Origin: an uncultured Lachnospiraceae bacterium
GTDB lineage: Bacteria > Bacillota > Clostridia > Lachnospirales > Lachnospiraceae
Direction: 5' to 3'
DNA: 64,000 bases
Assembly: GCA_948441955.1 (NCBI GenBank)
Contig: CAOJQZ010000003.1
Span: forward strand, 5,029-69,028
Shown here in pieces: positions 54,733-63,325 of the stretch. The notes beneath the pieces are model-generated. The model made no database searches and had not been told where the DNA came from. It worked only from the letters and a program-made list of their open reading frames with translations. Numbering within the stretch: position 1 is the stretch's first letter; the number at the start of each line of letters is the position of its first letter. The position numbers and the translations under genes were made by a program.

Positions 54733-54999
54733 ATGGTTTCAAAAGAAAGAAAAGAGCAGATTATTGCAGAATATGGAAGAACAGAGGGTGACACAGGTTC
54801 ACCGGAGGTTCAGGTTGCAATTCTTACAGCAAGAATTAATGATCTGACAGAGCATTTTAAAGCAAATCCGAAGGATCATCATTCAAGAAGAGGACTTCTT
54901 AAAATGGTAGGTCAGAGAAGAGGACTTCTGGCATATCTTAAGAAGACAGATATCGAAAGATATCGTTCACTTATTGAAAGATTAGGACTGCGTAAGTAG
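54733..54999 (+). CDS. rpsO: Ribosomal protein S15
   Basis: An 88-residue S15 that binds 16S rRNA early in 30S assembly. Family core: [20 protein letters not shown] near 15-34, [23 protein letters not shown] near 40-62, and [12 protein letters not shown]. Own promoter and terminator (55008-55037). AGGAGG precedes ATG 54733. Confidence 0.97.
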   Translation: MVSKERKEQIIAEYGRTEGDTGSPEVQVAILTARINDLTEHFKANPKDHHSRRGLLKMVGQRRGLLAYLKKTDIERYRSLIERLGLRK

Positions 55000-55007
55000 T
55001 CCGGATA

Positions 55008-55037
55008 AAATTCCTGCCGGGTAACGGCGGGAATTTT
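55008..55037 (+). terminator. Terminator after rpsO
   Basis: AATTCCTGCCG pairs with CGGCGGGAATT (one wobble) around GGTAA, followed by TTTT. Confidence 0.9.
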
Positions 55038-55086
55038 TTAAATAAATATGTAATTGAAAAAATTGGAAAATAAATTTAAAAAGTTG

Positions 55087-55115
55087 TTGACAAATTAATT
55101 TTGCCGTAGTACAAT
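55087..55115 (+). promoter_or_regulatory. Promoter of tRNA-Gly
   Basis: TTGACA (55087-55092), 17-base spacer, TACAAT (55110-55115): near consensus. Confidence 0.85.
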
Positions 55116-55146
55116 AGTTATTGTTCTGAGGAACACAATAAGAAAT

Positions 55147-55219
55147 GCGACAGTGGCTCAGTTGGTAGAGTACGACCTTGCCAAGGTCGGGGTCGCGGGT
55201 TCGAACCCCGTCTGTCGCT
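55147..55219 (+). tRNA. tRNA-Gly (anticodon GCC)
   Basis: A full cloverleaf of 73 bases: acceptor GCGACAG/CTGTCGC, D-loop with GGCTCAGTTGGTAGAG, anticodon stem CGACC/GGTCG with loop TTGCCAA (anticodon GCC), T-loop GGTTCGAACC, and discriminator T. CCA is not encoded. It stands alone with its own promoter and terminator, immediately before the phage-type genes. Confidence 0.96.
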
Positions 55220-55222
55220 CTC

Positions 55223-55262
55223 ACAGATACCATAGAAATTCATTTCTATGGTATCTGTTTTT
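55223..55262 (+). terminator. Terminator after tRNA-Gly
   Basis: A perfect 17-base stem, ACAGATACCATAGAAAT with its complement, practically without loop, followed by TTTT. It ends 10 bases from the endolysin stop codon. Confidence 0.88.
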
Positions 55263-55272
55263 AGTGTAAATA

Positions 55273-56259
55273 CTAAAATAACTGGAACCGGTCTATGGCT
55301 GCGCCAAAGCATCCGGCAAACCCGTCCTGTCCATTACCTGTCTCATCATCAAACTGCCAAGGATAATATCCGGAATTAACAGGTGATACTCTATACTGTG
55401 CTCTCTGATATCCGTATTTTGATACAATATCTTCAGGGGTGTCATAATACACCCGGACGGCATCAATTGCTTTCCCGTTTCCGGCATATCCGTTATTGTG
55501 ATTCTTCCAGTCATATCCCGTAACCCACGGCAGCCATCCGCCGCCAAGAATATGTACCTGATACTTTACGCTGCCTTTATTTACTTTTATGGCGGCATTT
55601 GCAATGGACCTGCCTGTAATACCGGCAAAATCTTCTAAATTATTTACAGGTGGCAAGATAGTCCCGTCTGTAAGCTGTACGGCATATGTAAATATAATCC
55701 CCGGATTCCCTTTCGATACCATAGACGCTGCATGAAAGACTGTATTGCCGGATGTATTATGTACAGGAACGCTTACATTTTCTCCCATAAACTGTTTGAT
55801 ACGGGAAATGAAGTAAGCTTTCGTATTAGAAGCTCCGTGATGGATTTCTACAGAACGATGCGGACATGCTGTGGCGGCTACTTCCTGATGCAAACGGATG
55901 GTGCCTGCATTTGGAATGATTCCATACTGTTTACATTTTTGAGCCGCCAGCCTTAATGCAGTTTCTTCGTTTTTCTTAAAGACTTCCAGATTTCCCATAC
56001 TCTGGCAGACTTCGATAGACAGATAGTTCATATTACCATCATAATCAGCACAATGCCATGCTCCATATTTATCATCTTCTGCCTGAACCGTGCCGTCAGA
56101 GCATACATAATAATGCGCAAATCCATTTTCCAGATTATGTGTTGGGAGCCAGTTTCTATAATGTGCCGCATCTGCATAGCCGCTTCCGGCATCATTGTGA
56201 ATAAATATGCCTTTTGGGTTTCTTCCTCGGTTTCCCGCAATTCCTTTACAAATACTCAT
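55273..56259 (-). CDS. Phage endolysin: N-acetylmuramoyl-L-alanine amidase
   Basis: A 328-residue lysin. The N-terminal Amidase_2/PGRP-type domain (about 8-165) shows the zinc-site pattern: GIFIHNDAGS near 17-26 (H21), a middle WHCADYDGN and NYLSIEVCQS, and TACPHRSVEIH with the second histidine. The C-terminal half (about 180-328) is a cell-wall-binding region with two related-looking segments (VQLTDGTILPPVNNLEDFAG and VHILGGGWLPWVTGYDW). I start at ATG 56259 (MSICKGIAG) after AAAGGAACA; upstream ATG/TTG at 56280/56283 overlap the previous gene and the ribosome site. It is the last gene before tRNA-Gly, and no holin gene is seen. Confidence 0.88.
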   Translation of the reverse strand: MSICKGIAGNRGRNPKGIFIHNDAGSGYADAAHYRNWLPTHNLENGFAHYYVCSDGTVQAEDDKYGAWHCADYDGNMNYLSIEVCQSMGNLEVFKKNEETALRLAAQKCKQYGIIPNAGTIRLHQEVAATACPHRSVEIHHGASNTKAYFISRIKQFMGENVSVPVHNTSGNTVFHAASMVSKGNPGIIFTYAVQLTDGTILPPVNNLEDFAGITGRSIANAAIKVNKGSVKYQVHILGGGWLPWVTGYDWKNHNNGYAGNGKAIDAVRVYYDTPEDIVSKYGYQRAQYRVSPVNSGYYPWQFDDETGNGQDGFAGCFGAAIDRFQLF

Positions 56260-56260
56260 T

Positions 56261-58126
56261 TTAAATGTTCCTTTCTTCATCAAAAAGCCATACGCCTCCG
56301 ATCATCTGGTCAGGTTCGGTTTCACTGTCACAGATAAAGTTATGCAGTATATTAAATAGGTTACGTGTGTTTCCGTAATTGTCCACGCCGGCAATGTCGC
56401 CGCCTACCTGGAGCTTTGCGGCTGTATTTGCAAAATCAGGAGCCTTGTTGACTGTCACCAGACCGTCTTCAAAAATATACATGGGAGCAATTCCGGCGGA
56501 TACAGTAACTATAAATGTATCGCTGTATAGGTTGTCGGCGATAACAAACTCGATATTATACGACTTTGATGAATCAAGCTGCAGGAATTGGATATCGGAA
56601 TATACTGCCTTTTTATCGTCGTTAAAATCACTTAGTATTGGATGAATAGCAGTATATGCAGAGGGAAAAGCCTGTCCAACCTCACAGTATCTGTATTTTA
56701 ATGTAAGCTCTGAGTTCTTCTGTACATTTCCTATCATTAATTTTGCATAATATCCAGTTAGTGATAAAGAAGTCTGTGCTTCATAATCATTCAGGCGCTT
56801 TACGTCGATTACATCCAAAATCGGTTTGTGGTAGGGTATAACATAAAAATGCTCAGAAATCTTGTCCGAGACATTGCCTCTGCTGTCTACGGCATAAACG
56901 TCCAGCAAGTATGTTCCGGATATCCCAAATGCGCCCAGGTCCATCGTTACCGTTTCATTGGGAGAGAAATCCTTTTCAACCTTCTTATTAAAGCTTCCGC
57001 AGGTAATATCACAGACATATTTGGTAATTGCCGCCGCATTTTTTGCTATTGCTTTATTGTCCGGCGTGATGGATACCTGCATGTTGCCGTAATTTTGAGG
57101 CATGTGTATTTCACCCAACAAATTTTTTATGTTTTCAATCGTATTGCTGCAGGTGCAGGCATGAAAGGAAGGACTGCTGTCTGTAACTTTCATAACGCCT
57201 GTCTTTGTTCCGGTATAATCAACGCCGCCCAGAGAAACGCCGTATAGGATCCGATAAGGCATGGCGTTTCTTGCCGGACATTTCTCATACAGCTGAGAAG
57301 CAATGTCTGACAGGCTCCATGTATATGATGCAGACTGAATTCCGGCAGCAGAAGCCATTTGAACAAATTCTCCGGTTTCATCCGATACCTCTAATTTTAG
57401 ATAGGATGCATTATCAGCATAATTACTAAATGTAAGGGTCAGATCCCGGCCAATATCCATATCTATAGATGTATTACTGATGGATGCAATGGGCTTTGTT
57501 TTAAACGTTATTTCTGAGCCTGTTGTCCATAAAGACGAATCACTCCGCTGTACACGTATCTTTATTTTGTACGCAGTATCAGGCTTTAATCCGGTTTGTG
57601 TAAATGTACCGGATTTTGCACTGCCGGTCCATTTAGAGTTCCATGAGCCTCCGTTTAACGATACATGAACAGCCTTAACCGTGTTGGAGCATGTCCAGGA
57701 AAAATTTGCGGAGGTCTGATCAACAGAGGTATTTTTCCACGCGGTAATCGATGTATAACGGGGGATAACGGCACATGTAAAGCTTCCGGCTGCGGACAGG
57801 GTTCCAGGAAGCACGCCGTCGCCGAAATAGAGTTTTGCGCTGGCGGACACATTAAGGGCTCCGTCTGCATTGTGTGTAACGGTAAAGGATCTTGAGGCCA
57901 CGGTCTTCCAGACATTTACCCCCATATTATATTCGAATGTGAAATAGGTATTTCCCGGGTTCTGCCCTGCACAGGAAATATTCCAGTATGCGCTGCCGTT
58001 TCCGCTCCAGGAATAATGGGAATAGTCTGTCCGTCTGAACTGAAATGTAACCGTAACGACAGAAGTATTTGCAGAAATATTTTGACTGCTTTCTGAAAAA
58101 AGTAATCTTGTTTCATAGGATGCCAA
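56261..58126 (-). CDS. Phage minor structural protein (DUF859-type, probable receptor-binding/baseplate protein)
   Basis: A 621-residue protein with repeated beta-sandwich-like regions. It begins ASYETRLLFSESSQNISANTSVVTVTFQFRR, the start typical of DUF859 siphophage proteins, then a fibronectin-III-like segment (about 120-215, TSANFSWTCSNTVKAVHVSLNGG, LKPDTAYKIKIRV) and a C-terminal part ending near IGGVWLFDEERNI. The start is TTG 58126 after AGAGGTGAT; a farther ATG at 58177 would overlap the upstream gene. Likely a tail-tip host-recognition protein. Confidence 0.78.
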   Translation of the reverse strand: MASYETRLLFSESSQNISANTSVVTVTFQFRRTDYSHYSWSGNGSAYWNISCAGQNPGNTYFTFEYNMGVNVWKTVASRSFTVTHNADGALNVSASAKLYFGDGVLPGTLSAAGSFTCAVIPRYTSITAWKNTSVDQTSANFSWTCSNTVKAVHVSLNGGSWNSKWTGSAKSGTFTQTGLKPDTAYKIKIRVQRSDSSLWTTGSEITFKTKPIASISNTSIDMDIGRDLTLTFSNYADNASYLKLEVSDETGEFVQMASAAGIQSASYTWSLSDIASQLYEKCPARNAMPYRILYGVSLGGVDYTGTKTGVMKVTDSSPSFHACTCSNTIENIKNLLGEIHMPQNYGNMQVSITPDNKAIAKNAAAITKYVCDITCGSFNKKVEKDFSPNETVTMDLGAFGISGTYLLDVYAVDSRGNVSDKISEHFYVIPYHKPILDVIDVKRLNDYEAQTSLSLTGYYAKLMIGNVQKNSELTLKYRYCEVGQAFPSAYTAIHPILSDFNDDKKAVYSDIQFLQLDSSKSYNIEFVIADNLYSDTFIVTVSAGIAPMYIFEDGLVTVNKAPDFANTAAKLQVGGDIAGVDNYGNTRNLFNILHNFICDSETEPDQMIGGVWLFDEERNI

Positions 58127-58151
58127 TTTTATCACCTCTTTTAAATTTATA

Positions 58152-61100
58152 TTAGCTTTCTCCTCCGGATTTAACAAACGCGATACCAGCCTTTGAAACA
58201 GCGTTTTGTGTAACGGATAAAGGGATCATTTTCATGGTGTACATATCAGCTCCCCGTTTTGCATACAATCTCTCTGTGATTGTAGCGTCCTTTTCAAGCT
58301 GAAAGATAACATTTCCGTTGTAATAGCCTTTGATCCCGTCCATTTTTAATGTAGAACGCGTTCCCTCCACAGGGTTACTTACCTCAATCCCATCGATGGA
58401 CAGCGTAACATTCGTCTGCTGATCCGGAACGTCGTCTCCATGATACATGGATAATTTTTTGAATAGAATTTTCCATTCTTCCGCTGTCTGTATCACTTCG
58501 GACTGACTTAGAACCTCGTCCTTTAGCGCCTTAAGCTGTGAACGGAGACTATCGATGGTTAACAGGAATTCCGCCTGTACAGTATTCATTTTTTCATCCA
58601 GAGTGTCTGTATTTGACTGTATATTTTCAATGTTGCTGAGCATACTTCCGATTTGAACGTCGAAGCTGTCATGGGTCTGTTTCAGAGCGCTGTATATTTG
58701 TTCCGTCTCATTTTGAATATGGGAGGATATGGAAGCCATATTCTGCCTTATAGAGGAAAAGGTATTTACAATAGAAGTGTCGTTTAAGTAATAACACTTT
58801 CCATGCTCTGTCTCCTCATAAGAGCCCTGCATATCAGAATCAAACAATGTGATCCAGTCTGTTCCGTTTTCAGATACCTGTAATCTATGGTTGTAGCATC
58901 GGCTGCCAGAATGCCGGTGCCAGACACAGATAGAGTCAATGTCTTTTCTGATGCTTCCTAAATCCAGCTCCAGGCACTGCCATCCGCCGGATGAGAAAAT
59001 ATAACGCTCGTTATCCATAATCCCGTCTGTGTAGTAATCCAGATGATGCAGTGTGATGATTTCGCCGGTTTCATTTTTGGCGGCGGGGATAATGCCCCTT
59101 GCGATGTTAAAATCATTTACATTCACCTGACAGGCAGTCCAGCAGTTGTTTACATCTTCCGAATTTCCATTTAACCAGTCTCTAATATACCGGATTGACG
59201 CGATGGGCATGTCTTTTTTCTTAGAAACTGTTGAAGATATCTCGTCGGACTTCAAGGTTAATGAAGTAATATTGCTTTTGTTATCCTCAACCTGCTCTTT
59301 GATTTCATCAGCTTTTTGCGTAAATGCAGACGCCGCGGCTTCTACGTAATCCTTTGTTGCATAGGTCGCTGAAACAGCGCTTTCAAAGCCGTCTATATCC
59401 TGTTTTGCCTCAGAGATTTTTTCAGATAGCTCCTGTATGACAGAGCCGTCTGCTTTTTGGGAAACCGCAGCTTCTACGTGTGATACTTTATCTGAGATAC
59501 TTCCTATTGATACCGTATGTTCAGAAATGGTATCACGCAACGTTTTTACAGCAGAGCCGTCATAATTGTTAATTGCTTCTGTGACTTCATTCATGCCGGC
59601 CTTCTGAGAAATTGCTTTGGTATTTTTATCAACCGTATCGGAAAGGGCTGTGACGGTATGCTTAACTTCGGTAATTTCTGTAAGGCTGCTGCCGATATCC
59701 TGAATGACAGGAACTGTAGTCTGTTCGATGGTATTTATCATATTTCCTGCCTCATACAGGGTACAGCTGATGCGGACCGTTTCTGCAGGAGGAGTAACGG
59801 ACACAGAGGCTTCGTCAGATGCAGACAGATACAGGTTCGTATAATTTATCCCGTCGCCGGTTATCCTTATGGCAAATCGTCCCTCATAAGGCTTCCTGTT
59901 CGTCCCCGTCTTGGAATATGCTGAAAAAGCAATAGAAGAGGGGGAGAGAAGGGCTCCGGATTTTGTGATAATGGGACTTGACGCATCCAGAGAATATACA
60001 GTTCCCTCTCCCGAAGAACCATCGTTTGTCTTTGACCATGTAAATCTTTTGGCCAGAGTATGTCCCTCTATTGTGAAAATGAGAGGAATAAATCCTGTGA
60101 GAATATCCTTTCCTCCCAGTGTTGAGCCGGATGCAACATTGAATAGGAGCATACCCGCCGAGGTATCTGTGGCAGGCGTATTACCTGCGATTGTCATGCC
60201 GTCTGGAAGAAGAGAAGCAGTAACGGACGCCGCAGCCCTGGCTGTACCGCAATATCCGCTGAAAGGGATTTCAATCAGCATATTTTGCTTGGAGCTTCCA
60301 TTGTCACAGGGAATATTCTGGTATTCGTTTTCAACAGATATGATATAGGATGCGGTATCCTCCACGCGCTCTCCCAGATCCTTTACGGTATTCTGAAGCT
60401 GGGTATATGTAACGCCAAGAGCGTTTCCATTTTCATCTAAAATTTCAGTAATGGAAACTTTACCATTCTCATCTGTTTCTACGGTTTTAAATCCAAGTTT
60501 CTCTTTTTCAATTGTGTGATCCGCTATCATGCTGCCTGTTATTATTCCATCTCCAATTGCAGATTCCTTTATGCCTGAAGAGTCAATTAATATTCCCTGC
60601 CCTGTTTCGTCATACAGGCAGAAAGTAAAATTCCCTTTTGCATCTTTGCCTATCTGTACCCGGACAATGTTGTCAGAATCCCTGAACTGCATGGTGTTTC
60701 CGGCAATGGACATTCCCCCGTCCTCTGATTTGACAGAAAATCTGTCTGTAATGATATCGCCGGACTGGAGCATGGATACTGTGATCTGCGAGGCGATGAT
60801 GTCACGAATCACAGCCTCATCAATATGCACATTTTCAGCTGTGAGGGTGATGATACGGGCCAAATCTGCACTGATATCGCCGGCAAGAAGATGATCAATT
60901 GCGGCAACCAGCGTACTTAAGTCATGGAAATTACTGCTGTCTGCGATAATTTTATCGGACGCTATGAGCTTAGACTGTAAATACTCGAAAAATGCATTCT
61001 CGCCTTCCATATCCACCACCTTCATCATCCTGGTATTTAACTCATTCACAGAGATTGTTCCGCTTCCGGAAATAATCTGACTGCCGTTAACAGCCATTCC

Positions 61101-63323
61101 GTTTTCAATCATCTGGTTTACAGAATTTTTAAAGGAGCCGTTTTGCAGCAGTTTTTGAATCAGTCCGGATGTAAGGCCGATTCCTTCATTTGACACATAG
61201 TCGGATCCGTTTCCGGAAGACGTATTTTTCCTGTGATTAGATCCTGTGTCCAGTAAGTATGAGAAATCATCTCTTGAGGAACGGGACTTTATCATGTTTG
61301 AAAACGTAATATTTAATTTATGATCCATTTTTACAGGGTTATAGGACATAGAAATCACACGTAATTTCACTGCATAGTCGTCTCGGATTCCCAGCCATAT
61401 AAAATCGCCCAGGTCCAGATTGTCCGTATAATTTCTGTATTCAGGCAGAGCCGTAAAATTATCCAGATCTGCAGCGTAGATGTATTGGGGGACGCTGGCC
61501 GCAGACAGATCTTCAGAGGCGGCGTCTGATAATTTTAACTGTTCGTCAATGGCAGTTACGGCATTATCAGAGGACAATAGAAACATATTCGAATTTGTAT
61601 AATCGCCGTCAATGTATAATTTCGACAGCGCTTCCAAATCGCCGGGGGTAAAATAAAGCTCTCCGCTGCGCCAGACTGCCTTGTCTACCGATTCTGCAAG
61701 CTCTTTCCTGGTTCGATTATATTCATTTAACAGGCCGGAAGCCTCCTCAATCTCTTCCTGACGCTGCTTATATGCCTCCTGGCATCCGCCTGCATAAGCT
61801 GCGTCCAGCTGGTTCAATGCGTCCAGGTATTTTTCATACATTGCGGTATGATAATCCTGCGTATGTCCGTTTCCATCCTCATAGGGCGTGTCATACCCGC
61901 CCTTTTTACATACGGAAATCACATTTTGATATTCCTCAAGCTTTGCCTGTAATTCATCCAGTCCATATAATTTCCAGTCTGTTTTATAGGAATCAATATA
62001 CCCGGATTCGTTATCAGAGGAGGGGAGATTCCGGTTGTCTATTTCTATTTGGATAGAGGGTAAGATCACATCCCGAATCTGATAATAATCCTTTGCATCC
62101 GCCGAGCTTTTCAGGGCTTCCTCATCAAAGCTTCCCTCCTCATCCACATAGAACTGCTCATAGCCTTTTAACTGGGCCTGATAGTTAGCCTGCGCCTCTA
62201 ATAGCTGTTGGTCTCTAAATGTACTCCAGTCGGTTGAACAGCCGTCCAGAGGGACGCGGTTTCTAAGTTCGGAAATTACATCTAACTGTGCATTATATAA
62301 ACGCGTATTCTCTATATATGCTTCCCGTTTATCCTCCACATCCTTTTGCCATAATTTGTATTTTTCAATTACTTCTTTGGACAGATATTTTTCATTTAAA
62401 AAGTAGTTCAGGTTCTCAAGGGTTTTCCATCCAAAGTTTACATACTCAATACTAAGATCATCATTCCCGTATACATAATATCTTGTGAAAATATTATTGT
62501 CGTCCACATGAATTTCATTTGACTGCTGTAAATTCCGAAATCCAATATTGATATTTGTATCTTTGCCAAGATTTTCAGGACGGTAAGCATGAATCGACAT
62601 GTTTTCTATGTCAAACAAAAAGACGCAGTTAAAATACTTTGCTGCGTCCTGTGTAAGGAATGAATAGAGATCCTGGGATCCAATATCAAAAGCTCCGGCC
62701 TCCTCCGAAAGAGGAACCTGTTTTGTTTTCAGCTCTCCGTTTTCATAATATTTATACGCTTTTGGAATGGAATCTATATACCCTATAGTCCACCCATATA
62801 AACCGGATACCTTCATCAATATATCAAGAAGACTTAAATCTTTATTGCCGGGATTATAAAAGGTAATCGGCTGTTTTGCAAATTCAATGCCGCCAATTAT
62901 ATCAACATTTCCCTCTACAAGCATTTCATAAGAATCCGCAGTTCCTTTGTTGATTTTCAGATTTTTAATGTCATGCTGGAGCATCTCAATCTCGCAGGAA
63001 TTACAGATTACGGATTTTATTTCTTGTTTCCCGTCATTAGAAACAGCGGGAGGCTGGCATATAAACCAGCCTATATTTTCAACATAAATCCGCATTAATT
63101 TCTGTACGAGTTCATATCCGTTTGATTCAACCGCCGCGCCGCCGTCACTGATAATATATCGGTCTATATCAAAAGACAGTTCACAGACATTGCCTAATTT
63201 GTGAGTGAAGGAGAAGGTATCTTCTCTAACGCCGTTTAGGACGCAGATGATTTTCCTGTTTGGAGTTCCCAAATATACCTTTGCAGGTTCCGGTTGATTG
63301 TATTTGTTAAAGCCTATTTTCAA
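58152..63323 (-). CDS. Very large phage tail protein (Tal/prophage endopeptidase-type) with discoidin-like domain
   Basis: A 1723-residue tail-associated protein. The N-terminal ~370 residues resemble the siphophage Tal/gp18-like baseplate hub (KVYLGTPNRKIICVLNGVRED, FNCVFLFDIENMSIHAYRPE). Residues ~370-560 are helical/coiled coil. A segment around 760-960 is typical of phage minor structural proteins (ASDKIIADSSNFHDL, IAGNTMQFRD, DGIITGSMIADHTIEKEKLG). Long coiled coils lie at ~1200-1380 and ~1510-1620. Between them (~1390-1508) a beta-rich F5/8-type C (discoidin) domain appears: WQCLELDLGSIRKDIDSICVW and NHRLQVSENGTDWITLFDSD. Start is TTG 63323, two bases after the Dit-like gene; the ribosome site is weak. 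Confidence 0.82.
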   Translation of the reverse strand: MKIGFNKYNQPEPAKVYLGTPNRKIICVLNGVREDTFSFTHKLGNVCELSFDIDRYIISDGGAAVESNGYELVQKLMRIYVENIGWFICQPPAVSNDGKQEIKSVICNSCEIEMLQHDIKNLKINKGTADSYEMLVEGNVDIIGGIEFAKQPITFYNPGNKDLSLLDILMKVSGLYGWTIGYIDSIPKAYKYYENGELKTKQVPLSEEAGAFDIGSQDLYSFLTQDAAKYFNCVFLFDIENMSIHAYRPENLGKDTNINIGFRNLQQSNEIHVDDNNIFTRYYVYGNDDLSIEYVNFGWKTLENLNYFLNEKYLSKEVIEKYKLWQKDVEDKREAYIENTRLYNAQLDVISELRNRVPLDGCSTDWSTFRDQQLLEAQANYQAQLKGYEQFYVDEEGSFDEEALKSSADAKDYYQIRDVILPSIQIEIDNRNLPSSDNESGYIDSYKTDWKLYGLDELQAKLEEYQNVISVCKKGGYDTPYEDGNGHTQDYHTAMYEKYLDALNQLDAAYAGGCQEAYKQRQEEIEEASGLLNEYNRTRKELAESVDKAVWRSGELYFTPGDLEALSKLYIDGDYTNSNMFLLSSDNAVTAIDEQLKLSDAASEDLSAASVPQYIYAADLDNFTALPEYRNYTDNLDLGDFIWLGIRDDYAVKLRVISMSYNPVKMDHKLNITFSNMIKSRSSRDDFSYLLDTGSNHRKNTSSGNGSDYVSNEGIGLTSGLIQKLLQNGSFKNSVNQMIENGMAVNGSQIISGSGTISVNELNTRMMKVVDMEGENAFFEYLQSKLIASDKIIADSSNFHDLSTLVAAIDHLLAGDISADLARIITLTAENVHIDEAVIRDIIASQITVSMLQSGDIITDRFSVKSEDGGMSIAGNTMQFRDSDNIVRVQIGKDAKGNFTFCLYDETGQGILIDSSGIKESAIGDGIITGSMIADHTIEKEKLGFKTVETDENGKVSITEILDENGNALGVTYTQLQNTVKDLGERVEDTASYIISVENEYQNIPCDNGSSKQNMLIEIPFSGYCGTARAAASVTASLLPDGMTIAGNTPATDTSAGMLLFNVASGSTLGGKDILTGFIPLIFTIEGHTLAKRFTWSKTNDGSSGEGTVYSLDASSPIITKSGALLSPSSIAFSAYSKTGTNRKPYEGRFAIRITGDGINYTNLYLSASDEASVSVTPPAETVRISCTLYEAGNMINTIEQTTVPVIQDIGSSLTEITEVKHTVTALSDTVDKNTKAISQKAGMNEVTEAINNYDGSAVKTLRDTISEHTVSIGSISDKVSHVEAAVSQKADGSVIQELSEKISEAKQDIDGFESAVSATYATKDYVEAAASAFTQKADEIKEQVEDNKSNITSLTLKSDEISSTVSKKKDMPIASIRYIRDWLNGNSEDVNNCWTACQVNVNDFNIARGIIPAAKNETGEIITLHHLDYYTDGIMDNERYIFSSGGWQCLELDLGSIRKDIDSICVWHRHSGSRCYNHRLQVSENGTDWITLFDSDMQGSYEETEHGKCYYLNDTSIVNTFSSIRQNMASISSHIQNETEQIYSALKQTHDSFDVQIGSMLSNIENIQSNTDTLDEKMNTVQAEFLLTIDSLRSQLKALKDEVLSQSEVIQTAEEWKILFKKLSMYHGDDVPDQQTNVTLSIDGIEVSNPVEGTRSTLKMDGIKGYYNGNVIFQLEKDATITERLYAKRGADMYTMKMIPLSVTQNAVSKAGIAFVKSGGES

Positions 63324-63325
63324 TT

